Origin: Vescimonas coprocola | GTDB taxonomy: Bacteria; Bacillota; Clostridia; Oscillospirales; Oscillospiraceae | Length of the DNA stretch: 64,000 nt | Assembly: GCF_018408575.1 (NCBI RefSeq) | Contig: NZ_AP023418.1 | Coordinates: 372,001-436,000 of the forward strand | Direction of reading: 5' to 3' | In this document: in pieces, positions 36,008 through 48,210 of the stretch | Position numbering within the stretch: position 1 is the first letter of the stretch | Layout: the number at the start of each line of letters is the position of its first letter | Made by a program: the position numbers and the translations under genes | The notes under the pieces: generated by a model | The model's input: the letters and a program-made list of their open reading frames with translations, nothing else | What the model was told of the DNA's origin: nothing | The model's database searches: none

Positions 36008-36917
36008 TCTCACCGTCCTGCCCCTTATTTTTTTCTCTGCTCTTATAGACATTATACTGATTCTTGCAGCGGGGGCTGCAAAATGCGGAATTGGAGCGAC
36101 TGCTCAGAAACACCTTCTGGCAGTGCTTGCACAGCCGCAGGGGCTTCTCTCCATCCACCAGCAGGAAGCTGAACATCATCTGGATGCCCAGCAGCAGGGA
36201 GTGAAAATCCCAATAGATGGTCGGCTTGTCCAACAGCTCAATATGATAGCTGGGCGCAATGCCGCCGAAGGCAGCCATGGCCTTGCGGTAGAGATTTCTT
36301 GTATCCTCGTCAATGCTGTCGTAGTCATTGTAGTACAAAATAGAGGTAGTCAGAGTGAAAGCCCAGTCCTTGAACTGCTGCGCCACCCAGTCATAGGCTT
36401 CAGCATACTCCCGCTGGAAGCTCATGTTCTTTGCCATCGGCTCATCCATGAAGGTCATGGTCAGGGCAATCATCATATTATCCCCGGAAACATTCCAACT
36501 GGATTCCACGCCTTTTTTCACTACATCCAATTTGTCAAAGGGATAGAACAGGGCAAGGTAGTCCTCTGTTGCCATGCTTTCTTCCTTGATGAAATGGTTT
36601 TTCGGCAGATACACCTTCTCATAGTCCATAAAGGACGGCGTGGTGGGCAGCGCCGTCATCAGACCCAGCAAACCGTAATGGGTCACAAACTCCAGAATAG
36701 CCTTCTGCACCTCGTCCTCCGGACTGCGGTTCATCATCAGCATTCCCACATTCAGCGCATCCAGCACGATTCCCGGCGCTTCCTTCAAGGGATTATAGAT
36801 GTCGGGTTTGGCATTCTTCCCCGGCGTGATATACCGCTTTCCGTCTGCGGCAGTTTTCAGTTCATAGCGGTCATACCGCACCCAATGGGAACGGGACTGC
36901 TCAAAGAGATTCTTCAT
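35997..36917 (-). CDS. Zinc-ribbon protein of unknown function
   Basis: The 306-residue helical protein ends with a treble-clef-like zinc knuckle (CKHCQKVFLSSRSNSAFCSPRC), as in many CGNR-like or DUF6076-like element proteins. The N-terminal 230 residues match nothing that can be named. It lies after a sigma-like gene, the same neighbour pairing as at 27.9-30.0 kb. Confidence 0.7.
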   Translation of the reverse strand: MKNLFEQSRSHWVRYDRYELKTAADGKRYITPGKNAKPDIYNPLKEAPGIVLDALNVGMLMMNRSPEDEVQKAILEFVTHYGLLGLMTALPTTPSFMDYEKVYLPKNHFIKEESMATEDYLALFYPFDKLDVVKKGVESSWNVSGDNMMIALTMTFMDEPMAKNMSFQREYAEAYDWVAQQFKDWAFTLTTSILYYNDYDSIDEDTRNLYRKAMAAFGGIAPSYHIELLDKPTIYWDFHSLLLGIQMMFSFLLVDGEKPLRLCKHCQKVFLSSRSNSAFCSPRCKNQYNVYKSREKNKGQDGENDD

Positions 36918-36973
36918 GGTACTGTTCCTCTCTGCTCGTAATCCAACTATATATTAACCATATTACTATTGTA

Positions 36974-37906
36974 TCAACCGTCCTTGGCTTCGTCAAGGGC
37001 GGCTTTTTTCTTTCTCGGAGGTGTTTTATTCTCCGGGCGGATTACGGCATCTTTGCCCATGGTTTGCAGCAGTGCTTCATATTCCTCCACGAACTCGCGC
37101 TCTCGCAGGGTAATGCTGTAGTCCTTTTCCAGCTTTTCGCTCAGATGCTCATACATCCGCCTTTGCAGCTTTTTCTGAATGGTCATCCGCAGCTTACGGA
37201 TGTTCCGGTCGGATTGCCCACGGATGGCAGCAAGCCTTGTGGTGCTGTATTGCTTGACGAACAGGTAGTACAGTACCTCCTTCTGTTCATCGCTGAGGGT
37301 GAAGAAGAGTTTGGAGAGAAAACGGTTTGCTGTCAGCTGGTGCAGCTCGTAGGGACAGGAGAAGATGATGTCAAGAAAATTTCCCTGACAAAGCTGGCGA
37401 AACCTTGGCAAATTCATCCACATCGGGGCGATCTTCGGATCAGGCACGGCCTGAAACTCCAACGGCACATCCCCGCGCAGATTTTCGTGGTCACGCTCCC
37501 GGCGTTCCCGATTTCTGTCCAGCTTGTTCCACTCGTCCACAACACTCAGAAAATCCGATTCCGTCCGGGCTGCTTCCTCCAGCCGCCGCAGAGCCTCTGC
37601 GCGAATTTCCCGTTTGAGCCGTTTTTCGCTGGTGGGCGCGGCTTCTTCCTCCTCGTCCTCCTGCTCGGCGTTGTAGTCTCTGGGGTGCTCGTCTTGCTCC
37701 AGCTCGCTCTCCATCTCCAGTGTGCGTTCTTCTGCAAGTGCTTCCTCCAGCGTCTCGTCCTCCGGCGCACCGTCAGACGAATCCTCCCAATCGGCGAAGC
37801 TATCCTCATCCATTTCAAGGTCGGCTTCCTCTATTTGCTCCTCGGTATCTTCTTCCTCATCGGAAAAATCATCATCCCACAGCAGTTCATCCTCCCATGA
37901 TTCCAC
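36974..37906 (-). CDS. Acidic protein with sigma region 4-like helix-turn-helix
   Basis: The 310-residue protein has an extremely acidic N-terminal half (Glu/Asp-rich to about residue 95) and a C-terminal DNA-binding part with LSDEQKEVLYYLFVKQYS and TTRLAAIRGQSDRNIRKLR, which reads like sigma-70 region 4. Region 2 is not evident, so it may be a regulator rather than a full sigma factor. The GTG start was chosen for AGGAGG ten bases upstream. Likely co-transcribed with the zinc-ribbon gene. Confidence 0.7.
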   Translation of the reverse strand: MESWEDELLWDDDFSDEEEDTEEQIEEADLEMDEDSFADWEDSSDGAPEDETLEEALAEERTLEMESELEQDEHPRDYNAEQEDEEEEAAPTSEKRLKREIRAEALRRLEEAARTESDFLSVVDEWNKLDRNRERRERDHENLRGDVPLEFQAVPDPKIAPMWMNLPRFRQLCQGNFLDIIFSCPYELHQLTANRFLSKLFFTLSDEQKEVLYYLFVKQYSTTRLAAIRGQSDRNIRKLRMTIQKKLQRRMYEHLSEKLEKDYSITLREREFVEEYEALLQTMGKDAVIRPENKTPPRKKKAALDEAKDG

Positions 37907-38062
37907 GACAGCTTCACCTCCTCGAAAAAATATTTTTCTTTTTCTCAAAAAACAGTTCCGATTTACACCCCGTATTTCTCCTATTAGTAGAGGAAGTAAT
38001 CTTAACGCAAGTTACACAGGTTACTCTCCGAGCCATCAACGAAGAAAAGGAGGATATGGGGC

Positions 38063-40420
<2,358 letters not shown>

Positions 40421-40434
40421 GAAGAGACGCAGAC

Positions 40435-40469
40435 GGCGGCTTGCCCCAGATCGGGCAGGCCGCCTTTTT
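40435..40469 (+). terminator. Terminator after tnpX
   Basis: A 12-bp stem (GGCGGCTTGCCC with its complement, one wobble) and TTTTT. Confidence 0.8.
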
Positions 40470-40488
40470 GTGCAGAAAAGGAGGAACA

Positions 40489-41115
40489 ATGAATCTTTTT
40501 GAAATTGTCAAATATGGCGTAAGCTGCCGGGATGCAGCAGAGCGGTACGGCGTGGAGGTCAACCATTACGGCATGGCGCTCTGCCTGTTCCACAACGACC
40601 GGCACCCCGGCCTGTATGTGGCGGATGATCACTATTATTGCTTTGCCTGCGGGAAGCACGGGGATGTGATCGACTTTGTGGGCAAGCTGTTTCAGCTTTC
40701 GCCCTATGATGCGGCGCGGAAGCTGATGGCAGATTTTCATCTCAGCCCGGACAAGCCGCCCAGCGCAGCAGCACTCCACGCAAAGCATATCCAAACAGAA
40801 GCACAGCAGCTCATGGAAAACGAGCGGCTGTGCTTTTCTGTTCTGTCCGATTACGCCCGTGTCCTGCGGGACTGGAAGGTGCGGTATGCGCCGCAGTTAC
40901 CAGCAGAAGCACCGGATGAACGATTTATAGAAGCCTGCCACAACCTCGACCAGACAGAATACTATCTGGACATTCTGTGCGCCGGGGATTCCCACGAATG
41001 CGCCGAGGTGGTGCGGCAGCAGATGTCGGATGGAAAGCTGGAAGAGCTGCGGCAAAGATTAGAGGAAATTCACAAGGAGGACGAAAATGACAACAACACC
41101 GCAGACGTGGCCTGA
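40489..41115 (+). CDS. CHC2 zinc-finger primase-like protein
   Basis: The 208-residue protein has a CHC2 zinc finger like that at the N-terminus of DnaG (CLFHNDRHPGLYV, then YYCFACGKHGDVIDF) and a helical tail; no TOPRIM domain. It probably binds DNA or helps priming when the element replicates. It starts behind AAAAGGAGG and overlaps the next gene by 29 bases. Confidence 0.85.
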   Translation: MNLFEIVKYGVSCRDAAERYGVEVNHYGMALCLFHNDRHPGLYVADDHYYCFACGKHGDVIDFVGKLFQLSPYDAARKLMADFHLSPDKPPSAAALHAKHIQTEAQQLMENERLCFSVLSDYARVLRDWKVRYAPQLPAEAPDERFIEACHNLDQTEYYLDILCAGDSHECAEVVRQQMSDGKLEELRQRLEEIHKEDENDNNTADVA

Positions 41116-42388
41116 CTGGTACGACAGCAAACACATCAATGAGGTGCTGTTCTGCCAGCAGTTTTTGGAGAAACACCCCATGAAATGTGTGCGTGGGCGG
41201 CTTTTCACCGCGGACGGACTGATCGAGGATGAGGGGCAGATCGGCAATCTCATTCTGAAGGAAATCTCCGGCTGTCTGACCTCCGGCTTGTCCAAAGTCG
41301 TGGCAAATCTGCTTGCCAGCATCAAACTGCAAGCCTATTCGCCGCCGCTGCCCATTGAGACGGACCGCATCCACGTTGCCAACGGGACGTATTTTATGGA
41401 CGGCAGCTTCATCGCCGACAAGAGCTACTGCAACAACCGATTGACCGTCTCTTATAATTCCAATGCATCTGCACCGAAACGCTGGCTGCAATTCCTGTCC
41501 GAGCTGCTGCAACCGGAGGACATTCCCACCTTGCAGGAATTTCTCGGCTACTGCCTGCTGCCCACCACCAAGGGGCAGAAAATGCTCATGTTGATCGGCA
41601 AGGGCGGCGAGGGCAAAAGCCGCATTGGTCTTGTCATGCGCTCGCTGCTGGGGGACAGCATGAATACCACCAGCATCCAAAAGGTGGAGAGCAACCGGTT
41701 CAGCCGTGCAGACTTGGAAAACAAGCTCCTGATGGTGGACGACGATATGGACATGAGCGCCCTGCCAAAGACCAACTACATCAAATCCATCGTGACCTCC
41801 GAGTGCAAAATGGACATGGAGCGTAAGGGTGTTCAGAGCTACCAAAGCCAGCTCTATGTGCGTTTTCTTTGCTTCGGCAACGGTGCGCTCACCGCCCTGC
41901 ACGACAAATCCGACGGTTTCTTTCGCCGCCAGATCGTGCTGACCACCAAAGACCGGCCCGCAGGCAGAGCAGACGATCCGTTTCTGGTGGACAAGCTGCT
42001 GCGGGAAAAGGAGGGCATCTTCCTCTGGTGTCTGGAGGGCCTGCATCGGTTGATTGGGAACAACTATCAGTTCAGCATTTCCGGCAAGGCCAGAGAGAAT
42101 ATGGAGACGGTCAAGCGCAGCAGCAACAATGTGATCGAGTTTCTGCAATCTGAGGGCTATATCCGCTTCAAGGCCGACAGTGAAGCCAGCTCCAAGGCAC
42201 TGTATGAGGCGTATCAGCGCTGGTGCGAGGACAATGCGCAAAAGCCCATGTCTGCAAATCGTCTCAGCTCGGAACTGGCGCAGAACGAGCGCCTTTACAA
42301 TGTAGAGGCCACCAACAATGTCCATGTCGGTGGCAAGCGGGTGCGCGGTTTTATGGGCATTGAAGTGGTCAACCCACTGCCGTATTAA
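41087..42388 (+). CDS. P4-type primase/helicase (D5-like, DUF5906-like ATPase)
   Basis: The 433-residue SF3-like helicase has Walker A LIGKGGEGKSR (about residues 168-178), Walker B LLMVDDDMDM, and the D5-type N-terminal region. Proteins of this kind load at replication origins of phages and integrative elements. Together with the CHC2 protein it forms a replication module, and a cluster of GTAC-containing repeats follows. Confidence 0.85.
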   Translation: MTTTPQTWPDWYDSKHINEVLFCQQFLEKHPMKCVRGRLFTADGLIEDEGQIGNLILKEISGCLTSGLSKVVANLLASIKLQAYSPPLPIETDRIHVANGTYFMDGSFIADKSYCNNRLTVSYNSNASAPKRWLQFLSELLQPEDIPTLQEFLGYCLLPTTKGQKMLMLIGKGGEGKSRIGLVMRSLLGDSMNTTSIQKVESNRFSRADLENKLLMVDDDMDMSALPKTNYIKSIVTSECKMDMERKGVQSYQSQLYVRFLCFGNGALTALHDKSDGFFRRQIVLTTKDRPAGRADDPFLVDKLLREKEGIFLWCLEGLHRLIGNNYQFSISGKARENMETVKRSSNNVIEFLQSEGYIRFKADSEASSKALYEAYQRWCEDNAQKPMSANRLSSELAQNERLYNVEATNNVHVGGKRVRGFMGIEVVNPLPY

Positions 42389-42903
42389 AAATGAGAACCG
42401 GACTTCAAAATTGCCGTACACGCCGTACACTCTGTACGGCATTTTTCAACTTCATCCGCAAAATACGGGTTTGCTTGTGCCTTTGGTGAAGCAATTCACG
42501 GCATCGTGTAAAATCTGCCGCTGAATCGGCGTTCGGTACACAAAACCGGCGTACAGCAGCGTACACAAGCCGTCTATGCCGTACCGAGCCGTACACGGAC
42601 AGCCTATTTTAACGGCTTCAAAATCAATGCTTGTGAAATCCGTAAAGATTTTTGTCGTAGGTCGAACGCACTGCACCATCAGGTGATTTACCGAAGCGTG
42701 AATCCGCTGCCCCGGACTGCGGCATATCCTGCCGTTCTGTATGTTCCCATGCCGAACGATGAAGCCGATAGGGTGCTGCTACGAACAGGGCATCACGGGC
42801 AGAAATCTGAGCGAATTTGCAGCACAGCGGATTTTTCACCGACAAGCACGCTGGCATCACCGATACGAAAACCGATTATACGAAATTATGGAGGTAAAAC
42901 CAA
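42389..42903. repeat. GTAC-rich repeat cluster, possible replication origin
   Basis: Eight GTAC words fall within 42416-42594, most inside GCCGTACA, CGTACAC or CGGTAC contexts on both strands. The first three form a hairpin with ATTTTT that may also end the helicase gene transcript. No convincing gene lies in these 515 bases. Position right after the primase and helicase genes suggests iterons. Confidence 0.5.
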
Positions 42904-43119
42904 ATGAAATCCAATCTGAGAAATGAGATCAAATCGTACATCGTCCGTCAGGGAATGACCATGCAGGAGGTGGTCGATCTGCTGCGGGACGAACACGGTT
43001 GGTCTGACAGCGTTTCCAACCTGTCCAATAAGCTCCAGCGGGAATCCCTGCGCTATGTCGAGGCCGTCCAGCTTGCCGATGCGCTGGGGTACGAGATCGT
43101 CTGGCAGAAACGAAGATAA
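42904..43119 (+). CDS. Small helix-turn-helix protein
   Basis: The 71-residue protein (MTMQEVVDLLRDEHGWSDSVSNLSNKLQRESLRYVEAVQLADALGYEIVW in its centre and end) has a Cro-like fold pattern with a long insertion. It starts behind TGGAGG. Likely a DNA-binding protein of the element. Confidence 0.7.
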   Translation: MKSNLRNEIKSYIVRQGMTMQEVVDLLRDEHGWSDSVSNLSNKLQRESLRYVEAVQLADALGYEIVWQKRR

Positions 43120-43133
43120 GGGGGAGTCTTCAC

Positions 43134-43340
43134 ATGACAGATGCAGAGAAAAAATTGATTCAGGCGCAGCACCGTTTGGAGGAAGCGCAGGCACGGAATC
43201 GGGTCAAGGAGCGCAAAGCCAGAACGCGCAGACTCATTCAGGAGGGTGCAATTCTGGAAAAGGTGCTGCCGGAGGTGCGGACGATGGAGCTGCCTGCGCT
43301 GGAGGGGTATCTTTCACGGAAGCTGGGAAAAGAAATCTAA
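43134..43340 (+). CDS. DUF3847-like small protein
   Basis: The 68-residue helical, basic protein (RKARTRRLIQEGAILEKVLPE) looks like DUF3847, small proteins found ahead of MobA/MobL relaxases. It may bind the origin of transfer that lies just downstream. Confidence 0.7.
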   Translation: MTDAEKKLIQAQHRLEEAQARNRVKERKARTRRLIQEGAILEKVLPEVRTMELPALEGYLSRKLGKEI

Positions 43341-43691
43341 ATTTCAGATGGGAGGTCTCCGGGAAACCGGGGGCCTTCCTCTTTTTTCTCCCGAAGGGCG
43401 CACTTACTCACCACCCCGAAGGGGCGGTGGTATTTCCTGCGGAAATCGTGCGCTCTGCGAGGCGAATGCGGCTGCTGCGGCAGCCTCCAGACAATGCCAC
43501 AGCACCTGCAAGTGCTGCTGTCATCGTCTGCGCAGGTCGCAGTTGTTTCCGTTTTGGAAACAGTCTGCTCCCTGCCCGCACAAACCTGCCACCGGCAGCT
43601 TTGTTTGCGGTTATGACCCGAAGCTCAGCTTCGGGTCATTTTCTCTTTTGCGAAAGAGAAACAGAAAAAGAAAGAATGAGGTGAAGAAGAT
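43341..43691. other. oriT: Origin of transfer with RSF1010-like nic site
   Basis: On the minus strand the word TAAGTGCGCCCT (43406-43395) matches the nic core of RSF1010/MobQ origins, and a hairpin (CCACCCC with GGGGCGGTGG, 43411-43430) sits on its 5' side as in those origins. The relaxase downstream is of the matching MobA/MobL family. A strong hairpin at 43613-43639 lies closer to the relaxase gene. Confidence 0.75.
43613..43647. terminator. Perfect 13-bp hairpin before the relaxase gene
   Basis: ATGACCCGAAGCT and AGCTTCGGGTCAT flank a single C, followed by TTTTCTCTTTT. It could be a terminator or part of the transfer origin. Confidence 0.65.
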
Positions 43692-45458
43692 ATGGCGATT
43701 TATCATTTGGAAGCGAAGGTGGTCGGCCGGGGCGCAGGGCGCTCTGCCGTGGCCGCCTCCGCTTATTTAAGCTGTTCCCGCCTGTATAATGATTACGATG
43801 GGATACAGCATGACTACACAAAAAAGCAGGGACTTGTCTGGCAGGAAGTGTTTCTGCCGGAATATGCCCCGCAGGAATGGCAAGATCGGGAAAAGCTCTG
43901 GAACGCCGTGGAGGAAGTCGAGACGGCCAAGGACAGCAGACTTGCCCGTGAGTTCGTCGTGGCGCTGCCCATTGAACTGAGCCGTGAGCAGCAGATCGAA
44001 CTGCTGCAAGACTTTATCCGGGAGCAGTTTGTGTCCGATGGAATGTGCGCCGATGCTGCTATCCACGACACCGATGGTCACAATCCCCATGCCCACATTC
44101 TGCTGACGGTGCGCCCACTGGACGAACGGGGCAAGTGGCAGTACAAAACCGAGAAGGAATACCTCTGCATGAGAAACGGCGAGGAACGAGGTTTTACCGC
44201 CGCCGAATTCAAGTCGGCGCAGAACGATGGCTGGGAGAAGCAATATCCCTACAAGGTCGGCAAAAAGAAGGTGTACATGACACCATCTGCTGCTGAGGCG
44301 CAGGAGCTTATCCGTGCAGACAAGCATCCCAAAAGCACCCCCTACGGCAGACAGAATCCCATCTCCGAACGCTGGAACAGCGAGGAACAGCTTGTATCAT
44401 GGCGGGTGGCATGGGCTGATGTGACCAACCGTTATCTGGAAAGTGCTGGACGGGAAGAACGCATTGACCATCGCAGCAACGCTGCACGGGGGCTGGATGA
44501 GATCCCCACCATCCATGAGGGCGTGACAGCGCAGGCATTAGAGCGCAAAGGAATCGTCTCTGACCGCTGCGAGCTGAACCGGCAGATCAGGGCAGACAAT
44601 GCGCTGCTGCGGGAGCTGAAAGCCGAAATCAAGAAGCTAGCCGCACTGGTCGCTCGTACTGTCCCCGCCATTGCGGAAGGGCTGGAAAAGCTACGCAGCC
44701 GTGTGCTGATCTTCTGTTATCAGCTCTCGCATATTCGCAGCGGCAAATCGCATATTCAAAAATCTCTCGCCGTATGGAAGCCGGAGCTGGAGCGTTACAC
44801 CGGTCTGGTGCAGCAAATCAAGAAAAAGAGCAAGGAGCGCAAAGCGCTGGTTGCTGAGAAAAAGGAATTGCCAATATACCATGTGAAACGCCACAAAACG
44901 CTGGCTGTCTGCATTACCGAGCTGACAGAAGATTTGGAAGAACTCCGTTCCGAAAAGGCACTCCTTTTGCAAAGATTTGAGTATGCGGAGGATGCAGGCG
45001 CTGAGGCGTTCCGCAAGGATATTGCCACCATGGAGGCCGGTCTAAAAAAGCTGGAGGCGCAGGAGCAGAAATACTCTGCCGAGTTGGATAAGGCTTTGGA
45101 TGAATACGCTGAACTGAAAGCGCAGGCTGCGGATTTTGACCCGGTAGAGCTGTACAAAGCACGGCAGGTCATTCGCCCTGCGCTGGAAAAGGCAGTCAAA
45201 AAAGCAATTAGAGGACACCATGCAGGAGAAGCCATCTCTTATTGTGCTGCTCAGCGCCAAGCAGGAAGCATCGCGTCTGCTTGGAGAGGACACAGAAGAA
45301 CGGCAAGTGCGACAGCTCATTATGCGGCGGCAGAAAGAACAGAGAACAGTTCCGCAAAATCAGTCCAAGAAAAAAGAGCATTGGGAGAGATAACGTCAGG
45401 CGGCGGCATCGTAGCAGTCGCCGCCCATATTATTCGATCTCCTGCTCCAACTCGGTAA
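43692..45458 (+). pseudogene. MobA/MobL (MobQ) relaxase, frameshifted near the C-terminus
   Basis: The N-terminal relaxase domain (MAIYHLEAKVVGRGAGRSAVAASAYLS split as start and Tyr segment; HDTDGHNPHAHILLTVRPL with the His triad) is intact. A long coiled-coil tail follows. At six A (45198-45203) the natural C-terminus (KQLEDTMQEKPSLIVLLSA, ending KKKEHWER at 45393) is lost into a different frame ending at 45458. Because the catalytic part precedes the shift, nicking activity may survive. It should act on the nic site just upstream. Confidence 0.8.
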
Positions 45459-45672
45459 ACAGATTTGACGCAAAAAACTCCTGAATCGTGATACCCAAGC
45501 CATCGCATAGCTTTTTGATGGTTGAAATCGTTGCACTGTTGTTGCGTCCTCTGACAATATTATTGACAGTCGATTGCGTGACACCGCTCATGTTGCACAG
45601 TTTGTTGATGGAAATATCCCGCTCCCGACATAACTCTATAATTCTCTCTTTAACAGCTTCTCCAATATTCAT
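45430..45672 (-). CDS. XRE-family regulator
   Basis: The 80-residue Cro/CI-type helix-turn-helix protein (ISINKLCNMSGVTQSTVNNIVRG, then ATISTIKKLCDGLGITIQEFF) faces the resolvase gene. A 42-bp palindromic site lies between them and is the likely operator, covering both promoters. Confidence 0.9.
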   Translation of the reverse strand: MNIGEAVKERIIELCRERDISINKLCNMSGVTQSTVNNIVRGRNNSATISTIKKLCDGLGITIQEFFASNLFTELEQEIE

Positions 45673-45720
45673 AGTACTTTCTCCTTTTATAGAGAAAGCA
45701 TATCCGAATGCACTTGAAAA

Positions 45721-46407
<687 letters not shown>

Positions 46408-46414
46408 GGATTGG

Positions 46415-46513
46415 ATGGAAAAGTACAAATGGTCTTCCAATGGCAGGTTCATAGGTATAATCCGCCTTTCTGCGAAAGGCACCGACGGGGTTATGAAACC
46501 GAGGGGTGCTTAA
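46415..46513 (+). CDS. Possible 32-residue peptide after the resolvase
   Basis: A short basic frame (MEKYKWSSNGRFIGIIRLSA) starts just after the resolvase stop and overlaps the end of the convergent GNAT gene. No family is known to me and the ribosome binding site is poor (AGGGATTGG), so confidence is low. Confidence 0.3.
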   Translation: MEKYKWSSNGRFIGIIRLSAKGTDGVMKPRGA

Positions 46514-47058
46514 GAATCGAGTTCAAGCCTCATAAGAACAAGCGTTTGCCAGCCGCTTCTTGCACGGAAACCTCTTGGATTGCGACCATATTCCTGAAAT
46601 CCGACCGATTCATACAGCCGGACAGCAGATGCGTTCTCTGCTACGACCTCCAGCTCTATTTGCAGGTATCCCGCTTGCTTCGCGCATTCGATGCACGCAA
46701 GCGTAAGAGCCTTCCCGATGCCGCGCCCCCAGTAGGCTTTTTCAATGGCGATGCCGAAGTCCGCACGATGGCGAATCTTTTCCTTGTCATCAATCGGATC
46801 AATGCCCGCTGTTCCGGCAATCCTGGCGTCAACGAACGCCGCAATTTCGATGGCATTTTTGCTTTCGCTGCGCGCCTTCAAAAATTTTGCTTCCTCTTGG
46901 ACGGTGAACGAATTTTCCTCCGGATAGGTCAGAAAATAGTCCGTTTCTGCATGCGTGAGATCAAAAGTGCGGAGCACTTCGGCGGCATCAGCTTCACCCG
47001 CTCCGCGAAGAAGGCATTTCGCGCCGTCCTTTAAGATAATTTCTTTTTCGTATTGCAA
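46510..47058 (-). CDS. GNAT-family N-acetyltransferase
   Basis: The 182-residue protein has the GNAT acetyl-CoA loop (YWGRGIGKALTLACIE) and the C-terminal ENASAVRLYESVGFQEYG. It is close to RimJ/SpeG-like single-domain acetyltransferases; the substrate is unknown. It opens the cargo block to the right of the mobile elements. Confidence 0.88.
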   Translation of the reverse strand: MQYEKEIILKDGAKCLLRGAGEADAAEVLRTFDLTHAETDYFLTYPEENSFTVQEEAKFLKARSESKNAIEIAAFVDARIAGTAGIDPIDDKEKIRHRADFGIAIEKAYWGRGIGKALTLACIECAKQAGYLQIELEVVAENASAVRLYESVGFQEYGRNPRGFRARSGWQTLVLMRLELDS

Positions 47059-47122
47059 TGGTTATTGCCTCCTGCTATCTTTTTCGACGGCATCGCATGC
47101 TTGCATTTCGCTACAATCAGTT

Positions 47123-47863
47123 TTACAAGCCCGCCAGCGCCAGGAATTTTTTATCCGACTGAATACTCTGTGTCAGAAACTGACCGTCCCGGAACAGGGC
47201 ATAGGTCGTGACCGGTGCGGGTACATTCTGTGCAGATTCTTTGTCAGTGATATGGATGGCCTTGAACGGGATACCATGTTCCTTCGCCACCTCCTGCACC
47301 CTTGGTACCCAATAATAGGTGTAGGGACACTGATCGGTGTAATACAGAACAAAACCGTTATCTTCAATCGCCGGATGCTTCGCGCATTCCCGGAACTTCG
47401 GCATCTGTGCAGTCGGTTCAATGGAAAGGTACATGAGATTGATCCCGCAGTCGGATATGTCTGCCACACGGAACCCTTTGTAGGCAAGGAATTTCGGGTC
47501 AGCAAGAAATTCCCGCTTCCTGCCCTCCGCGCACAGAATGCAAATACCTTTCTTCCCCTGCGCCTTGGCATCACGGATGCACGCCTCCAGCAGATCATTT
47601 GAGTATCCGTGTCCCTTCATGGAACCGGATACCCAGAGACAGTCAATGTAGAGATAGCCGTCTGCCTCAATAGGCACCCATGCGTTTTCAGCCGGAATGT
47701 ATTCGATAAAGCATTTACCGCGTTCTTCGCTGCGATAGAAAACAAGTCCATCATCAAAGCGCTGCCGCAGCCATTCTTTTTTTGCGACGCTCTGCTTACC
47801 GGACATGGCGCAGCAGATATGTTCCTTGTCAATATTTTCTTTTGTGATCCGAATATAGTTCAT
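47123..47863 (-). CDS. yoaP: YoaP-like acetyltransferase
   Basis: The 246-residue protein combines an N-terminal GNAT domain (KGHGYSNDLLEACIRDAKAQGK) with the C-terminal YoaP domain (VLYYTDQCPYTYYWVPRVQEVA, ITDKESAQNVPAPVTTYALF), a thioredoxin-like fold with a CPYT motif. Members are found in Bacillus and many Firmicutes; the substrate is unknown. The gene overlaps the TfoX-like gene by 35 bases. Confidence 0.85.
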   Translation of the reverse strand: MNYIRITKENIDKEHICCAMSGKQSVAKKEWLRQRFDDGLVFYRSEERGKCFIEYIPAENAWVPIEADGYLYIDCLWVSGSMKGHGYSNDLLEACIRDAKAQGKKGICILCAEGRKREFLADPKFLAYKGFRVADISDCGINLMYLSIEPTAQMPKFRECAKHPAIEDNGFVLYYTDQCPYTYYWVPRVQEVAKEHGIPFKAIHITDKESAQNVPAPVTTYALFRDGQFLTQSIQSDKKFLALAGL

Positions 47864-48197
47864 CGGTTATTCCTCCAATGCCGTTGTTCTTTCGTTTTGG
47901 CGATGGCAATTCATCGAACATTGCCTCAAAGAGCTCTGTAAGAAACACTTTGCTATCAACTTCATCCACCAGCAGCATTTCTTTCGCTCCCTCATACGGG
48001 AGCTCACAGATTGCCGCAGGCATAAGTTCCAGAGCGGATCTTGTTTTCTTTACAAGCAGTCGATCATCATAGATTCCACCGACGATTTTACCTCGGTAAT
48101 AGAGGATAAATTCTCCCATCATAGGACGGTAAGAAATATCGTCCAGATCGGATAGCTGTTCCAGAATGAAATGAAGATACTCTTTACCGGATGCCAT
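47829..48197 (-). CDS. TfoX/Sxy N-terminal-domain protein
   Basis: The 122-residue protein matches the TfoX N-terminal domain (YRPMMGEFILYYRGKIVGGI, LLVKKT, PYEGAKEML). Full-length TfoX activates competence in Gammaproteobacteria; short stand-alone versions in Firmicutes have no known role. It is coupled to the yoaP-like gene. Confidence 0.82.
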   Translation of the reverse strand: MASGKEYLHFILEQLSDLDDISYRPMMGEFILYYRGKIVGGIYDDRLLVKKTRSALELMPAAICELPYEGAKEMLLVDEVDSKVFLTELFEAMFDELPSPKRKNNGIGGITDELYSDHKRKY

Positions 48198-48210
48198 TTT
48201 TTCCTCCTGT

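Noticed and set aside
42741-42926. 61-codon frame in the GTAC-repeat stretch
   Set aside because: No ribosome binding site, it overlaps the next real gene and resembles at most a worn helix-turn-helix remnant.
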